Shown one piece after another: positions 1-8,844 of a stretch of 64,000 nucleotides of DNA (position 1 is its first letter; each line of letters starts with the position of its first letter). Origin of the DNA: Streptomyces sp. NBC_01304. Lineage in GTDB: Bacteria > Actinomycetota > Actinomycetes > Streptomycetales > Streptomycetaceae. A model generated the notes under the pieces. That model had not been told where the DNA came from and did not search any database. It saw nothing but the letters and a program-made list of their open reading frames with translations. Both the position numbers and the translations under genes were made by a program. The DNA is taken from NCBI RefSeq assembly GCF_035975855.1, contig NZ_CP109055.1, positions 7,006,001-7,070,000 on the forward strand, read 5' to 3'.

Positions 1-1
1 G

Positions 2-1363
<1,362 letters not shown>

Positions 1364-1374
1364 GGTCGACTTCC

Positions 1375-1800
1375 ATGACGAGGCACATCTACTCCTGCCC
1401 CCTGCGCTGGTCGGACATGGACGCCTTCGGGCACGTCAACAACGTCGTCTTCCTGCGGTACTTGGAAGAGGCGCGCATTGACTTCATGTTCCGGCTCGCG
1501 CCGGGTGACGGGTCGCCGTCGTTCTCCGGCGGCTCCGTCGTCGCACGGCACGAGATCGACTACGTACGGCCGCTGGTGCACCGGCACGAGCCCGTCACCG
1601 TCGAGTCGTGGGTGACGAAGATAGGCGCGGCCTCGCTCACCATCGCGTACGAGATCAAGGATCCCGAGCAGGTGTACGTGCGGGCCTCGACGGTCGTCGT
1701 GCCCTTCAACCTGGAGGCCCAGCGGCCTCGGCGGATCACCGCCGAGGAGAAGCTGTACCTCCAGGAGTACCTCGATGGGCCGGAGGCGCTCGCCGCATGA
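1375..1800 (+). CDS. Acyl-CoA thioesterase, hotdog fold (4HBT/YbgC/FadM-like)
   Basis: A 141-residue single hotdog-fold domain that probably hydrolyses an acyl-CoA thioester in the cytoplasm. The diagnostic N-terminal stretch is RWSDMDAFGHVNNVVFLRYL, with the Asp-Met-Asp...Gly-His-Val-Asn-Asn pattern of the 4-hydroxybenzoyl-CoA thioesterase superfamily followed by an LEEAR helix. Length matches the family (130-150). The ATG at 1375 was chosen because it opens directly on the domain and sits 11 bases after the ettA stop. The stop overlaps the next start by four bases, so the two are translationally coupled. Substrate cannot be told from sequence. Confidence 0.85.
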   Translation: MTRHIYSCPLRWSDMDAFGHVNNVVFLRYLEEARIDFMFRLAPGDGSPSFSGGSVVARHEIDYVRPLVHRHEPVTVESWVTKIGAASLTIAYEIKDPEQVYVRASTVVVPFNLEAQRPRRITAEEKLYLQEYLDGPEALAA

Positions 1801-2462
1801 CGGCGCTCACGCAGCCGGTGCGCTTCGCCGACGTCGGGGAGGCGGCGGACCTCGCCGCCTTCCTGGCCCGGCTGATCCACTACGACAAGGCCGCGGCCGT
1901 GCGCCTGCAGGCCGGGGGCGGCGCGCTCGCGGTCTTCGGGCGGCCCGCGTCGTTCGAGGTCCTCGCGATCCGCACGGCGCGGCTCGCGCAGCAGCAAGAG
2001 ACGTTCGATGTGACCGTCTCCGCGGGTGAACTCCTCGAAGCCATCGACGAGTCGGCGGGCGGCGCCGTCGTGCCCGCCGCCGTCACCGGCCCGCCCTGGG
2101 CCGGGGTGCTGCCCCCGCGCGGCGGCTGGCAACAGGTGCCGGGGCTTCCGGGATCCCAGGCCGTACGCCGGTTCGTGAGCGGCGCGGTGGCCGAATTCCG
2201 GGCGCAGGTCGAGGAGTTGGAGCCCGAGAAGCGGACCCGGTCCGAACTCGACCGGATCGGGCGGGTGATCTGGTCCCGCCCCGTCGGTGACACCGAGCTT
2301 CCGGTGCGTGCCGCGCACGCCGCGCAGTCCGTGGGATTCCTGCGCCCCGAGAGCGAGTTGGCCCTGCTGTCCGCGGGGGCCTGGCTCCGGCTGCGTACGC
2401 CCTACGGATCCATCGCCGTACGGCGCGCGGGACTTGGCGCCCTGAGTGTGACGCCGACCTGA
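1797..2462 (+). CDS. Conserved protein of unknown function
   Basis: 221 residues, starting at the ATG that overlaps the thioesterase stop (ATGA). I do not recognise the family. There is no signal peptide or transmembrane segment. The N-terminal half is alpha/beta-like with long Ala/Leu-rich stretches (AADLAAFLARLIHYDKAAAVRLQ); the C-terminal half is charged around EELEPEKRTRSELDRIGRVIWSR and ends with an R-rich segment. Third-position GC is typical of the neighbours, so it is a real gene. The tight overlap suggests it is co-expressed with ettA and the thioesterase, but no role follows from this. Confidence 0.75.
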   Translation: MTALTQPVRFADVGEAADLAAFLARLIHYDKAAAVRLQAGGGALAVFGRPASFEVLAIRTARLAQQQETFDVTVSAGELLEAIDESAGGAVVPAAVTGPPWAGVLPPRGGWQQVPGLPGSQAVRRFVSGAVAEFRAQVEELEPEKRTRSELDRIGRVIWSRPVGDTELPVRAAHAAQSVGFLRPESELALLSAGAWLRLRTPYGSIAVRRAGLGALSVTPT

Positions 2463-2484
2463 GCCGGCGCTCTCGACTGCCGGG

Positions 2485-2889
2485 TCAGCCCGCCGTGTTG
2501 ACCATCGAAGCGGCCGCGTACGTCAGATAGCTCCAGAGCGTGTGCGTGTGCTCCTCGCTCAGTCCGAGCTCGTCGACCGCGTCCCGCATGTGCTTGAGCC
2601 ATGCGTCGTGCGCCGCCTGATCGACCACGAACGGGGCGTGCCGCATGCGCAGGCGCGGGTGGCCGCGGTTGTCGCTGTAGGTGCGGGGGCCGCCCCAGTA
2701 CTGCATCAGGAACAGGGCAAGGCGCTCCTCGGCCGGACCCAGGTCCTCCTCCGGGTACATCGGCTTCAGCAGCGGGTCCTCGGCAACGCCCTGGTAGAAG
2801 CGGTGCACCAGGCGCCGGAAGGTCTCCTCGCCACCGACCTGCTCGTAGAAGGTCTGCTCCTGAAGCGTGCCGCGCGGGATCTCTTTCAC
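2485..2889 (-). CDS. glbO: Group II truncated haemoglobin (HbO type)
   Basis: A 134-residue 2-on-2 globin that binds haem and probably handles O2, NO or peroxide in the cytoplasm. The signature is YWGGPRTYSDNRGHPRLRMR followed by HAPF: the proximal histidine (F8) is H84 and the group II G8 tryptophan is W97 in AWLKHM. The N-terminal FYEQVGGEETFRRLVHRFY is the usual globin A/B region, and the length matches GlbO of actinobacteria. The gene is convergent with the preceding operon, with 22 bases between stops, and divergent from the methyltransferase gene. Confidence 0.92.
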   Translation of the reverse strand: MKEIPRGTLQEQTFYEQVGGEETFRRLVHRFYQGVAEDPLLKPMYPEEDLGPAEERLALFLMQYWGGPRTYSDNRGHPRLRMRHAPFVVDQAAHDAWLKHMRDAVDELGLSEEHTHTLWSYLTYAAASMVNTAG

Positions 2890-3013
2890 CTGTCCATGGT
2901 CTCAGACGGGGCGGCCGAAGACTTGGGGCCTAGGACTTCTCTCCAGGCGACCGATGGCGACTGTGGCGGCATGGGCCCTCGCATCCACGGCCAAAGCGCA
3001 GCACAGTGGGTAT

Positions 3014-4012
3014 ATGGGTGCGCCGGAACCGGAACCCCGCCTCGACGACCCGCGCGTGGACGCCGACCACGCCGCGGCGGCCCGTGCCGCCCTGGTGGCG
3101 GAGATCGAGGCGAGCGGGGCGTTCGACGGCGACCTGTCGTGGCGGGCGGAGTTCGCGCAGGTGGCACGGCATGTGTTCGTTCCGTACTACTTCATCGGTA
3201 CGACGACGGGCTATGAGCGGCTCTGGGGCGAGGACCCCGACCCGGAGCGCCGGGAGCGCTGGCTGCGCGGGGCCTATGCGGACGCACCGCTGGCCACGCG
3301 GGTGCGGGACGGGGAGCTGATCTCGTCCAGCAGCCAGCCGTCGCTGATGGCCAAGATGCTGGTGGAGCTGGACGTGCGCGAGGGGCACGCGGTGCTCGAA
3401 ATCGGCGCCGGGACCGGCTACAACGCGGCGCTGCTCGCCCATCGCCTCGGGGACTCGCTGGTCACGACGGTCGACCTGGACCCGGAGATCACCGAGGCCG
3501 CGCGCACGCATCTGGCCGCCGCCGGACACCGCCCCGCCGTGGTCACCGGGGACGGCGCGCGAGGGTGCCCCGAGCGGGCCCCGTACGACCGGATCATCGC
3601 GACCTGCACCCTGACCACCGTGCCGCGCCCCTGGATCGCGCAGTGCCGGCCGGGGGCCCGGATCCTGGCGCCGCTCGCGACCGGTCTGATCGCGCTCGAA
3701 GTGCGGGACTCGGGGCACGCGGAGGGGCACTTCCTGCACACGCCCGCCTACTTCGTGCCGCTGCGGGGCGCCGAGAAGCGGGCCGGGCGGCCGCAGCACA
3801 TCGGCGGGCTGCCGCGCGGGGCGTTGCAGAACGAGCTGTTCCGGTTCCTGCTCGCGCTGACCGAGGGCGTGCTCGATCCACATGAGGCGCTGGCCCTGTG
3901 GCGGCGCGAGGGGCGGCCGGAGCGGGAGCGGTTCGGGGTGACGGTGAGCGGCCAGTACGCATGGGCCTGGCTGGATGATCCAGCCGGTCCGTACGCCTGG
4001 CCGCTTCCGTGA
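3014..4012 (+). CDS. SAM-dependent methyltransferase, PCMT-like
   Basis: 332 residues. SAM-binding motif I is VLEIGAGTGYNAALLAHRLG at about residues 126-145, followed by the acidic loop VDLDPEI and then GDGARG and YDRIIATCTLTTVP, the pattern of protein-L-isoaspartate O-methyltransferases. An extra N-terminal region of about 90 residues and an extended C-terminus set it apart from the housekeeping enzyme. Such PCMT-like proteins also occur in actinobacterial peptide-modification (graspetide and FxLD) loci, but I see no ATP-grasp gene or precursor beside it. The ATG at 3014 is the only good start close to the domain; the ribosome site is weak (GTGGG). True substrate unknown. Confidence 0.75.
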   Translation: MGAPEPEPRLDDPRVDADHAAAARAALVAEIEASGAFDGDLSWRAEFAQVARHVFVPYYFIGTTTGYERLWGEDPDPERRERWLRGAYADAPLATRVRDGELISSSSQPSLMAKMLVELDVREGHAVLEIGAGTGYNAALLAHRLGDSLVTTVDLDPEITEAARTHLAAAGHRPAVVTGDGARGCPERAPYDRIIATCTLTTVPRPWIAQCRPGARILAPLATGLIALEVRDSGHAEGHFLHTPAYFVPLRGAEKRAGRPQHIGGLPRGALQNELFRFLLALTEGVLDPHEALALWRREGRPERERFGVTVSGQYAWAWLDDPAGPYAWPLP

Positions 4013-4050
4013 CTGTCCTTGGTGCTTCTACCGCCTTACGCGGATGAGGT

Positions 4051-5691
4051 TCAGCCGCGCCTGACGGTGATCGTCGTCCACGCGCCCACGTGCACGCGGT
4101 CGCCGTCCTGCAGCGGGACCGGGACGAAGGGCTGGATGGGCTCCTCGCCGCCGTTCACCGTCGTGCCGTTGGTGGAGTTCTGGTCGACGACCGCCCAGGA
4201 GCCGTCCGGCTGCTGGACCAGGACCGCGTGCTGGTGCGAGACGCCCGGGTCCTCCGGCGGCACCGACAGATCGATGTCCGGGGTGTCGCCGGTGGAGTGC
4301 CGGCGGCGGCCGATCGTGATCTGGTTGCCGACCAGCTGGCGCTGCTGCTCCGGCGAGTACGCGGGCAGGTTGAGCCCCGACGCGTCGGGGCCGCTGCGCT
4401 GCATCATCGCCATGAAGTAGTCGCGGTCGGGCCCGACCGTCGCCGTCCAGCCCGTCGGCGCGGGCGCCTGGGTCTGCGGGTAGCCGTAGCCGCCCTGGGG
4501 CTGGCCCTGGCTCTGGTCCGGGTAGCCCTGCTGCTGCGGGGGTCCGCCCGGGAAGCCGCCGCCGTTCGGGTCGAAGCCGGCCTGGCTCTGGTCGGGGTAG
4601 CCCTGCGGGGCGCCCTGGCCCTGCGGTGCGAACGGCTGCTGCTGCATCGGCGGGGCCGACGAGGCGGCGGCAGCCGGGGGTGCCTGGCCGGACGGCGGCG
4701 GGATCATCCAGTCGTCGTCACCGCCGAAGCTGGGGTTCGGCGGCAGCGGCTCACCAGCCGGTTGGACCTGCTGCTGGAACCCGGCAGCAGGCGGCGGAGG
4801 CGGCGGCCCCTGCTGGAAGCCCTGGTCGGGGAAGCCCTGGTCGGGAAAGCCCTGCGGCGCACCCTGACCGGGACCGGGGCCTTGGTCGGGGAAGCCCTGC
4901 GGACCGCCCTGACCCGGACCGGGCCCCTGGCCGGGAAAGCCCTGCGGACCACCCTGACCCGGACCGGGACCCTGCGGCGCGGGCGGCTGAGGCGCGCCCA
5001 TGCCCTGCGGTGCCGGCGGCTGTGGCGCGCCCATTCCCTGCGGTGCGCCCATGCCCTGCGGTGCGCCCGGACCGGGGCCCTGCTGGCCGGGTGCGCCCAT
5101 GCCGGGCTGAGGTGCCTGGCCGGGCTGCGGCCGGTTCTGCCAGTCGTCGTCTCCGCCGAAGTGCGGGCCGGGCAGCGGCTCGGCGGGGCGGTTCATCTGC
5201 GAGGGCCGCGAGCTGGTGTACTCGCCGCCCACGGTGCCGGGACCCGGCGGGGCCTGCTGGAAACCGGGGCCGGGCGGCGCACCCTGCGGGGAGCCGGGGC
5301 CCGGCGGCGGTGCCTGCGAGAAGCCCGGCGGCAGGTTGAGGGCGGGGCCGCCCTGCGGGCGCGGGGCCGCGGGCGTGTACGACGTCGCCGTGTTGGTCAG
5401 GAAGTTCCAGCGGCACTGCTCGCAGAACGGGGCGTTCGCCTCGCGCGGAGTCTGGCACTGCGGGCACAGCTCGGGAGCGGCGCCGGGATCCTGCGGGTAG
5501 CCGTAACCGGCGCCGGGCGGTGGCGGCGGTCCGGGCTGGCCGGGCTGCTGCGGGTAGCCGTAACCGGCGCCCGGGGGCGGCGGGGGAGGCGGCGGCACAG
5601 CACCGGGCGCCCCTGCTCCGGCCATGCGGTGGCCGCAGACCTCGCACCAGTCGTCGGAACCCGACTGGTGTCCGTTCGGGCAGGTCGGCAT
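4051..5691 (-). CDS. FHA-domain protein with zinc ribbons and a Pro/Gly/Gln-rich linker
   Basis: 546 residues and the last gene of the kinase/phosphatase operon. The N-terminus has two zinc-ribbon-like pairs (CPNGHQSGSDDWCEVCG, then CPQC...FCEQC near residue 90). The middle is a long low-complexity region of Pro, Gly, Gln and Ala with tandem blocks such as GPGPGQGGPQGFP. The last 95 residues are a forkhead-associated domain: IGRRRHS, VSHQHA and NSTNGTTVNG carry the conserved Gly-Arg, Ser-x-x-His and Asn-Gly residues that bind phosphothreonine. Start: the ATG at 5691 follows AAGGAGAGG and opens on the first ribbon. It is the likely reader of phosphorylation made by the PknG-like kinase upstream. 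The linker repeats may vary between strains. Confidence 0.85.
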   Translation of the reverse strand: MPTCPNGHQSGSDDWCEVCGHRMAGAGAPGAVPPPPPPPPGAGYGYPQQPGQPGPPPPPGAGYGYPQDPGAAPELCPQCQTPREANAPFCEQCRWNFLTNTATSYTPAAPRPQGGPALNLPPGFSQAPPPGPGSPQGAPPGPGFQQAPPGPGTVGGEYTSSRPSQMNRPAEPLPGPHFGGDDDWQNRPQPGQAPQPGMGAPGQQGPGPGAPQGMGAPQGMGAPQPPAPQGMGAPQPPAPQGPGPGQGGPQGFPGQGPGPGQGGPQGFPDQGPGPGQGAPQGFPDQGFPDQGFQQGPPPPPPAAGFQQQVQPAGEPLPPNPSFGGDDDWMIPPPSGQAPPAAAASSAPPMQQQPFAPQGQGAPQGYPDQSQAGFDPNGGGFPGGPPQQQGYPDQSQGQPQGGYGYPQTQAPAPTGWTATVGPDRDYFMAMMQRSGPDASGLNLPAYSPEQQRQLVGNQITIGRRRHSTGDTPDIDLSVPPEDPGVSHQHAVLVQQPDGSWAVVDQNSTNGTTVNGGEEPIQPFVPVPLQDGDRVHVGAWTTITVRRG

Positions 5692-5816
5692 GTCGGCGCT
5701 TCCCCCTCTCCTTCTTCGGCCCCTCGGGCCCTGCTCTCGTCGCCCCTCGGGGCCCTGCCGCAGTCGCGCCCGATCACTTACTGTCACGGGGCAACTGCGT
5801 TACGTACAAAAGGCGT

Positions 5817-7154
5817 TCACTTCTTTACGCGAACGGTCTTTGTCGACCGGGTCTCGAGCGTCATCGAGTCGGCCTCCGCGACCTTCGCCTTCAGTCGCAC
5901 AGTACCTTCCGCGGCATCGACGACGTCGACCACCTTCGCAAGGAGTTTCGCAGTGTCCTCGTTCCCCGAGGCGCTCGCGAGCTGAACTGCCCGGCCCAGC
6001 TTGGCCGTTGCGCCATCCACGTCGCCCGCTTTGCGTGCATCCAGACCCTGTTGGATGACTTGTGCCAGTTCCGCCTGACCTGTGTAGTGCGCGACCTGCG
6101 GATTGATCGAGGTCGACGCCGCCATGTCGTCCGTCCACACGGCCCGTACGAGCGCCTGGGAGAGCGTCTCCACGCTGCCGTCGTCCTTGGGGATCACCAG
6201 GGAGACCCGGGCGGCGAGCATCTCCTGGCCCAGCTCGGCGTTCGGTACCTCGACGCACACGTGGTAGTCGCGGGACTCGTCGCCCCAGGAGCCGGTCGGG
6301 TAGTCGCCGGCCCGCGGGCCCGTCTGCGTACGGCGGTCGGTCAACTGCTCGACCGTGGGCGCGACTTGCTTCACGAACTTGATCTCCACGCCCACCGGGG
6401 TCCACAGCCGCAGCGAGACGTCGGCGACCTCCTTGCCCATCGCCTGCTCCATCATCTGCGTGAAGTCGGCGGAGAGCTCGGCCGGGTCGGCCACGATGTC
6501 GGCGGTGCCGAGCAGCGCCGAGGCGATGCCGGTGACCTCCTTGACCTCCCAGTCCGTGCCGACGCCGCGGGCGTCGCAGGTGAAGCGGCCCGAACTGGCG
6601 TCGAGCGCGGCCTTGAGGTCCTCGGGCGACTCGTGTTCGTTGCGCCCGTCGGTGAGCAGGATGCCGTGCCGGATGGAGACGTCCGCGTTGGCCAGGAGCC
6701 GGTCGGCGAGCTTCAGCCAGGTGCCGATCGCCGTGCCGCCGCCCGCGCTGAGCTTGCGCAGCGCCTGCTTGGCCTGGTCACGGGTCTGCGCATCGGCGAC
6801 GGCGAGGCGCCCGGCGCCCGGGTAGACCTCCTTGGCGACGTGCGTGCCGCCGATCACCGCGAAGTGCACACCGTCGCGCAGGGTGTCGATCGCGGCGGCC
6901 GTGGCGTCGCGCGCGTTGCGCATCTTGGTCGGTGGGTAGTCCATCGAGCCCGAACAGTCGACCATGATCGCGACGGCCGCGTCGGGCCCGCCGCCCGCGG
7001 CGTACGTGCGCGCGGCCATGCCCCCCAGCGTGCCACCGCCCGTCGACGTCACGGTCACGATCGCGTTGACCTCGCGGCCGCCGTCCGGCAGGTACTCGTT
7101 CTGGTACACGTCGACCGAGAACTGCGGCACATTCGACTTCGAGAAATTGGCCAT
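5817..7154 (-). CDS. VWA-domain protein
   Basis: 445 residues with a von Willebrand factor A domain. The metal-ion-dependent adhesion site is visible as MVDCSGSMDYPPTK (DxSxS), with the later Thr in GGGTAIGTW and the Asp in LLTDGRNEH. The C-terminal part has a mixed domain ending in an Ala-rich helical segment (QQGLDARKAGDVDGATAKLG). There is no signal peptide, so it is probably cytoplasmic. Start: the ATG at 7154 follows AGGGGGAGC at good spacing and begins MANFSKSN; an ATG further upstream has no ribosome site. Its place between the PP2C and FHA genes suggests a scaffold or substrate role in the same phospho-signalling system; this is inference. Confidence 0.85.
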   Translation of the reverse strand: MANFSKSNVPQFSVDVYQNEYLPDGGREVNAIVTVTSTGGGTLGGMAARTYAAGGGPDAAVAIMVDCSGSMDYPPTKMRNARDATAAAIDTLRDGVHFAVIGGTHVAKEVYPGAGRLAVADAQTRDQAKQALRKLSAGGGTAIGTWLKLADRLLANADVSIRHGILLTDGRNEHESPEDLKAALDASSGRFTCDARGVGTDWEVKEVTGIASALLGTADIVADPAELSADFTQMMEQAMGKEVADVSLRLWTPVGVEIKFVKQVAPTVEQLTDRRTQTGPRAGDYPTGSWGDESRDYHVCVEVPNAELGQEMLAARVSLVIPKDDGSVETLSQALVRAVWTDDMAASTSINPQVAHYTGQAELAQVIQQGLDARKAGDVDGATAKLGRAVQLASASGNEDTAKLLAKVVDVVDAAEGTVRLKAKVAEADSMTLETRSTKTVRVKK

Positions 7155-7317
7155 GGATTTTGCTCCCCCTAGCTCTTCCACAAGCTTTCCCACGGCAGCG
7201 GTGCGACCGCCGGTACGTGGGTGACAACTGCTGAGTGATGAGGCGTACGTGGTGAGTGATGAGGCGTACGTTGCGGTGGCTCGGCCGACCTCAGGTGTGG
7301 TGGTGGCTCGGCCGGCC

Positions 7318-8841
7318 TCAGGCCGATCCTGCCCCCTGCGGCGGGGCGGGGAACGGCAGGACCGCCACTGTTACGTTGTCGTGGCCCCCGCCGTCCAGGG
7401 CGTGACCGACCAGGACCTGGGCACTGTGCAGCGGGCGCTGCGCGGCGTCCACGGGGATCGCCGCGGCCATGTCGTCCGCCGCCTCCGCGTAGTTCCACAG
7501 TCCGTCCGTGCACACCACCACTACACCCGGCCGGTCGGGCTTGAAGGAAGCGGTGTGCGGCTCCAGTTCGTACGCGTCCGCGCCGAGCCAGCCCGTGATC
7601 GCGTGCGCGCGCTCGTCGGCGTACGCCTCGGCCTCGTTCATCAGTCCCGCGGACACCATCTGCGCGGCCCAGGAGTCGTCCTCGGTGAGCCGGGCGGCGG
7701 GCGCGGAGCGGTCGACGGGGACCCAGTAGGCGCGCGAGTCGCCGACCCAGCCGACGACGAGCAGGCCGCCCGCGATGACGGAGCCGACAATGGTGCAGGC
7801 CGGTGCGTTCTGGTGGCGGTGCGGGTCGTGCTCCATCGCCTGACCCGGTTCCGTGGCAATGGAGTTGACCGCGTCGGCGGCCGCCACGATCGCCTCGTGC
7901 ATGGCCTGCTGTGGATGCGTACCGCGTGGCAGGGACGCGAGCAGCGACTCATTGGCCGCCTGGGAGGCCGCAAGTGAGGCCTCGTCGGGGCGGGTTGCCG
8001 AGGACACGCCGTCGCAGACGATCGCCACGACCGCGGGCGAGCCGTCGGGCAGGGCGGTCGCGGAGACCGCGAACGCGTCCTCGTTGCGATGGTGGCGCAG
8101 CCCGCGGTCGCTGACCGCGGCCACCGCGTCCAGCTCCTGCTCCATGTGGTCGCGCTCGCGGGGCTGGGCGTGGCCGCAGCGCTCGCAGTAGCCGTCCGGG
8201 TCGACTTGCCCGGAGCGGCAGGCCACACAGAGCTTGGTGCCGGCCGGGGGCGTGGGCTCCGGCGCGGTGGTGCGCGGGTCGGGCAGCGGGGCCTGGGCGG
8301 CGGCGCCGGGCTCGTCGAAGTCGGTGAGACCTTCGCGCTCGTCGAAGTCCGTCAGGGGGCCGGGGCGGGACTCGGCGGCGGCCGGGGCCGGCGGGTTGTC
8401 GAGGGGGGTCCCCCCTGCTCGAGCGGAGCCGAGATCTGGGGAGAGCGTGCCGGCGGGCCTCAAGTCGGGTCCGTCCGCCGGGAGTTCGCTGCCGCCCGAG
8501 TCGGTGCCCGCGAGGTCGCTGGGCAGGTGGACCGGCGCGGGCGTGTCCGAGCTGTCTACTTCTGGGGCCTCCGGCCACTCCACGGACGAGGAGACAGCCG
8601 CGGGCGCCGGGGGAGCGGCGGGCATGGGCGGAGCCGACGCCGCCGCTGCGGCAGCCGCACGCGCCGCAGCGCCGTTGATCGCCACGGTCGGGTGGTCCTG
8701 CGCGGGCTGCGCGGCCGCCGACAGCTCGAATCCGCACGCACCGCAGAACAGGTCGCCGCTCTCCAGCGGCTCGGTGCAACTGGGGCACTTCAACATTTCA
8801 GGCATGGCCGCCCCGTCGGTCTGCTGGTGCATCTGCGACAT
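7318..8841 (-). CDS. PP2C-family serine/threonine phosphatase with N-terminal zinc ribbons
   Basis: 507 residues. An N-terminal ribbon (CPSCTEPLESGDLFCGACG) is followed by an Ala/Pro-rich linker, a second ribbon (CVACRSGQVDPDGYCERCG) and a C-terminal PP2C catalytic domain. PP2C motifs: AVSDRGLRHHRNEDAF, VCDGVSSATRPDEAS (metal-binding Asp), GWVGDSRAYW, CTDGLWNY and HDNVTVAVLPF. It should remove phosphate from Ser/Thr, with the adjacent PknG-like kinase the obvious antagonist. The kinase stop is at 8845-8847; a TTG at 8844 and this ATG at 8841 follow immediately, so the pair is coupled. The linker carries an in-frame palindromic repeat (see repeat at 8403). Confidence 0.9.
   Translation of the reverse strand: MSQMHQQTDGAAMPEMLKCPSCTEPLESGDLFCGACGFELSAAAQPAQDHPTVAINGAAARAAAAAAASAPPMPAAPPAPAAVSSSVEWPEAPEVDSSDTPAPVHLPSDLAGTDSGGSELPADGPDLRPAGTLSPDLGSARAGGTPLDNPPAPAAAESRPGPLTDFDEREGLTDFDEPGAAAQAPLPDPRTTAPEPTPPAGTKLCVACRSGQVDPDGYCERCGHAQPRERDHMEQELDAVAAVSDRGLRHHRNEDAFAVSATALPDGSPAVVAIVCDGVSSATRPDEASLAASQAANESLLASLPRGTHPQQAMHEAIVAAADAVNSIATEPGQAMEHDPHRHQNAPACTIVGSVIAGGLLVVGWVGDSRAYWVPVDRSAPAARLTEDDSWAAQMVSAGLMNEAEAYADERAHAITGWLGADAYELEPHTASFKPDRPGVVVVCTDGLWNYAEAADDMAAAIPVDAAQRPLHSAQVLVGHALDGGGHDNVTVAVLPFPAPPQGAGSA
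8403..8446. repeat. Palindromic repeat inserted in frame in the PP2C linker
   Basis: A GC-rich hairpin sequence with inner arms CTCG/CGAG around GAGCGGAGC and outer C-run/G-run arms, lying inside the phosphatase gene. On the coding strand it reads LSPDLGSARAGGTPL. Sequences of this type (CCCCC...CTCGAGC..AGCCGAG...GGGGAG) are, from general knowledge, a common dispersed repeat of Streptomyces intergenic DNA. Here it keeps the frame and lies in a disordered linker, so it is tolerated. Confidence 0.55.
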
Positions 8842-8844
8842 CAA

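Noticed and set aside
3014..4012. PCMT-like methyltransferase as part of a graspetide cluster
   Set aside because: No ATP-grasp ligase or precursor gene adjoins it; the repeat peptide at 39393 is 35 kb away, so linkage is not supported.
4090..5985. 631-codon plus-strand open frame over the FHA gene
   Set aside because: Low-complexity Arg/Leu/Gly product lying antisense to the FHA protein and its repeats; no ribosome site or domain.
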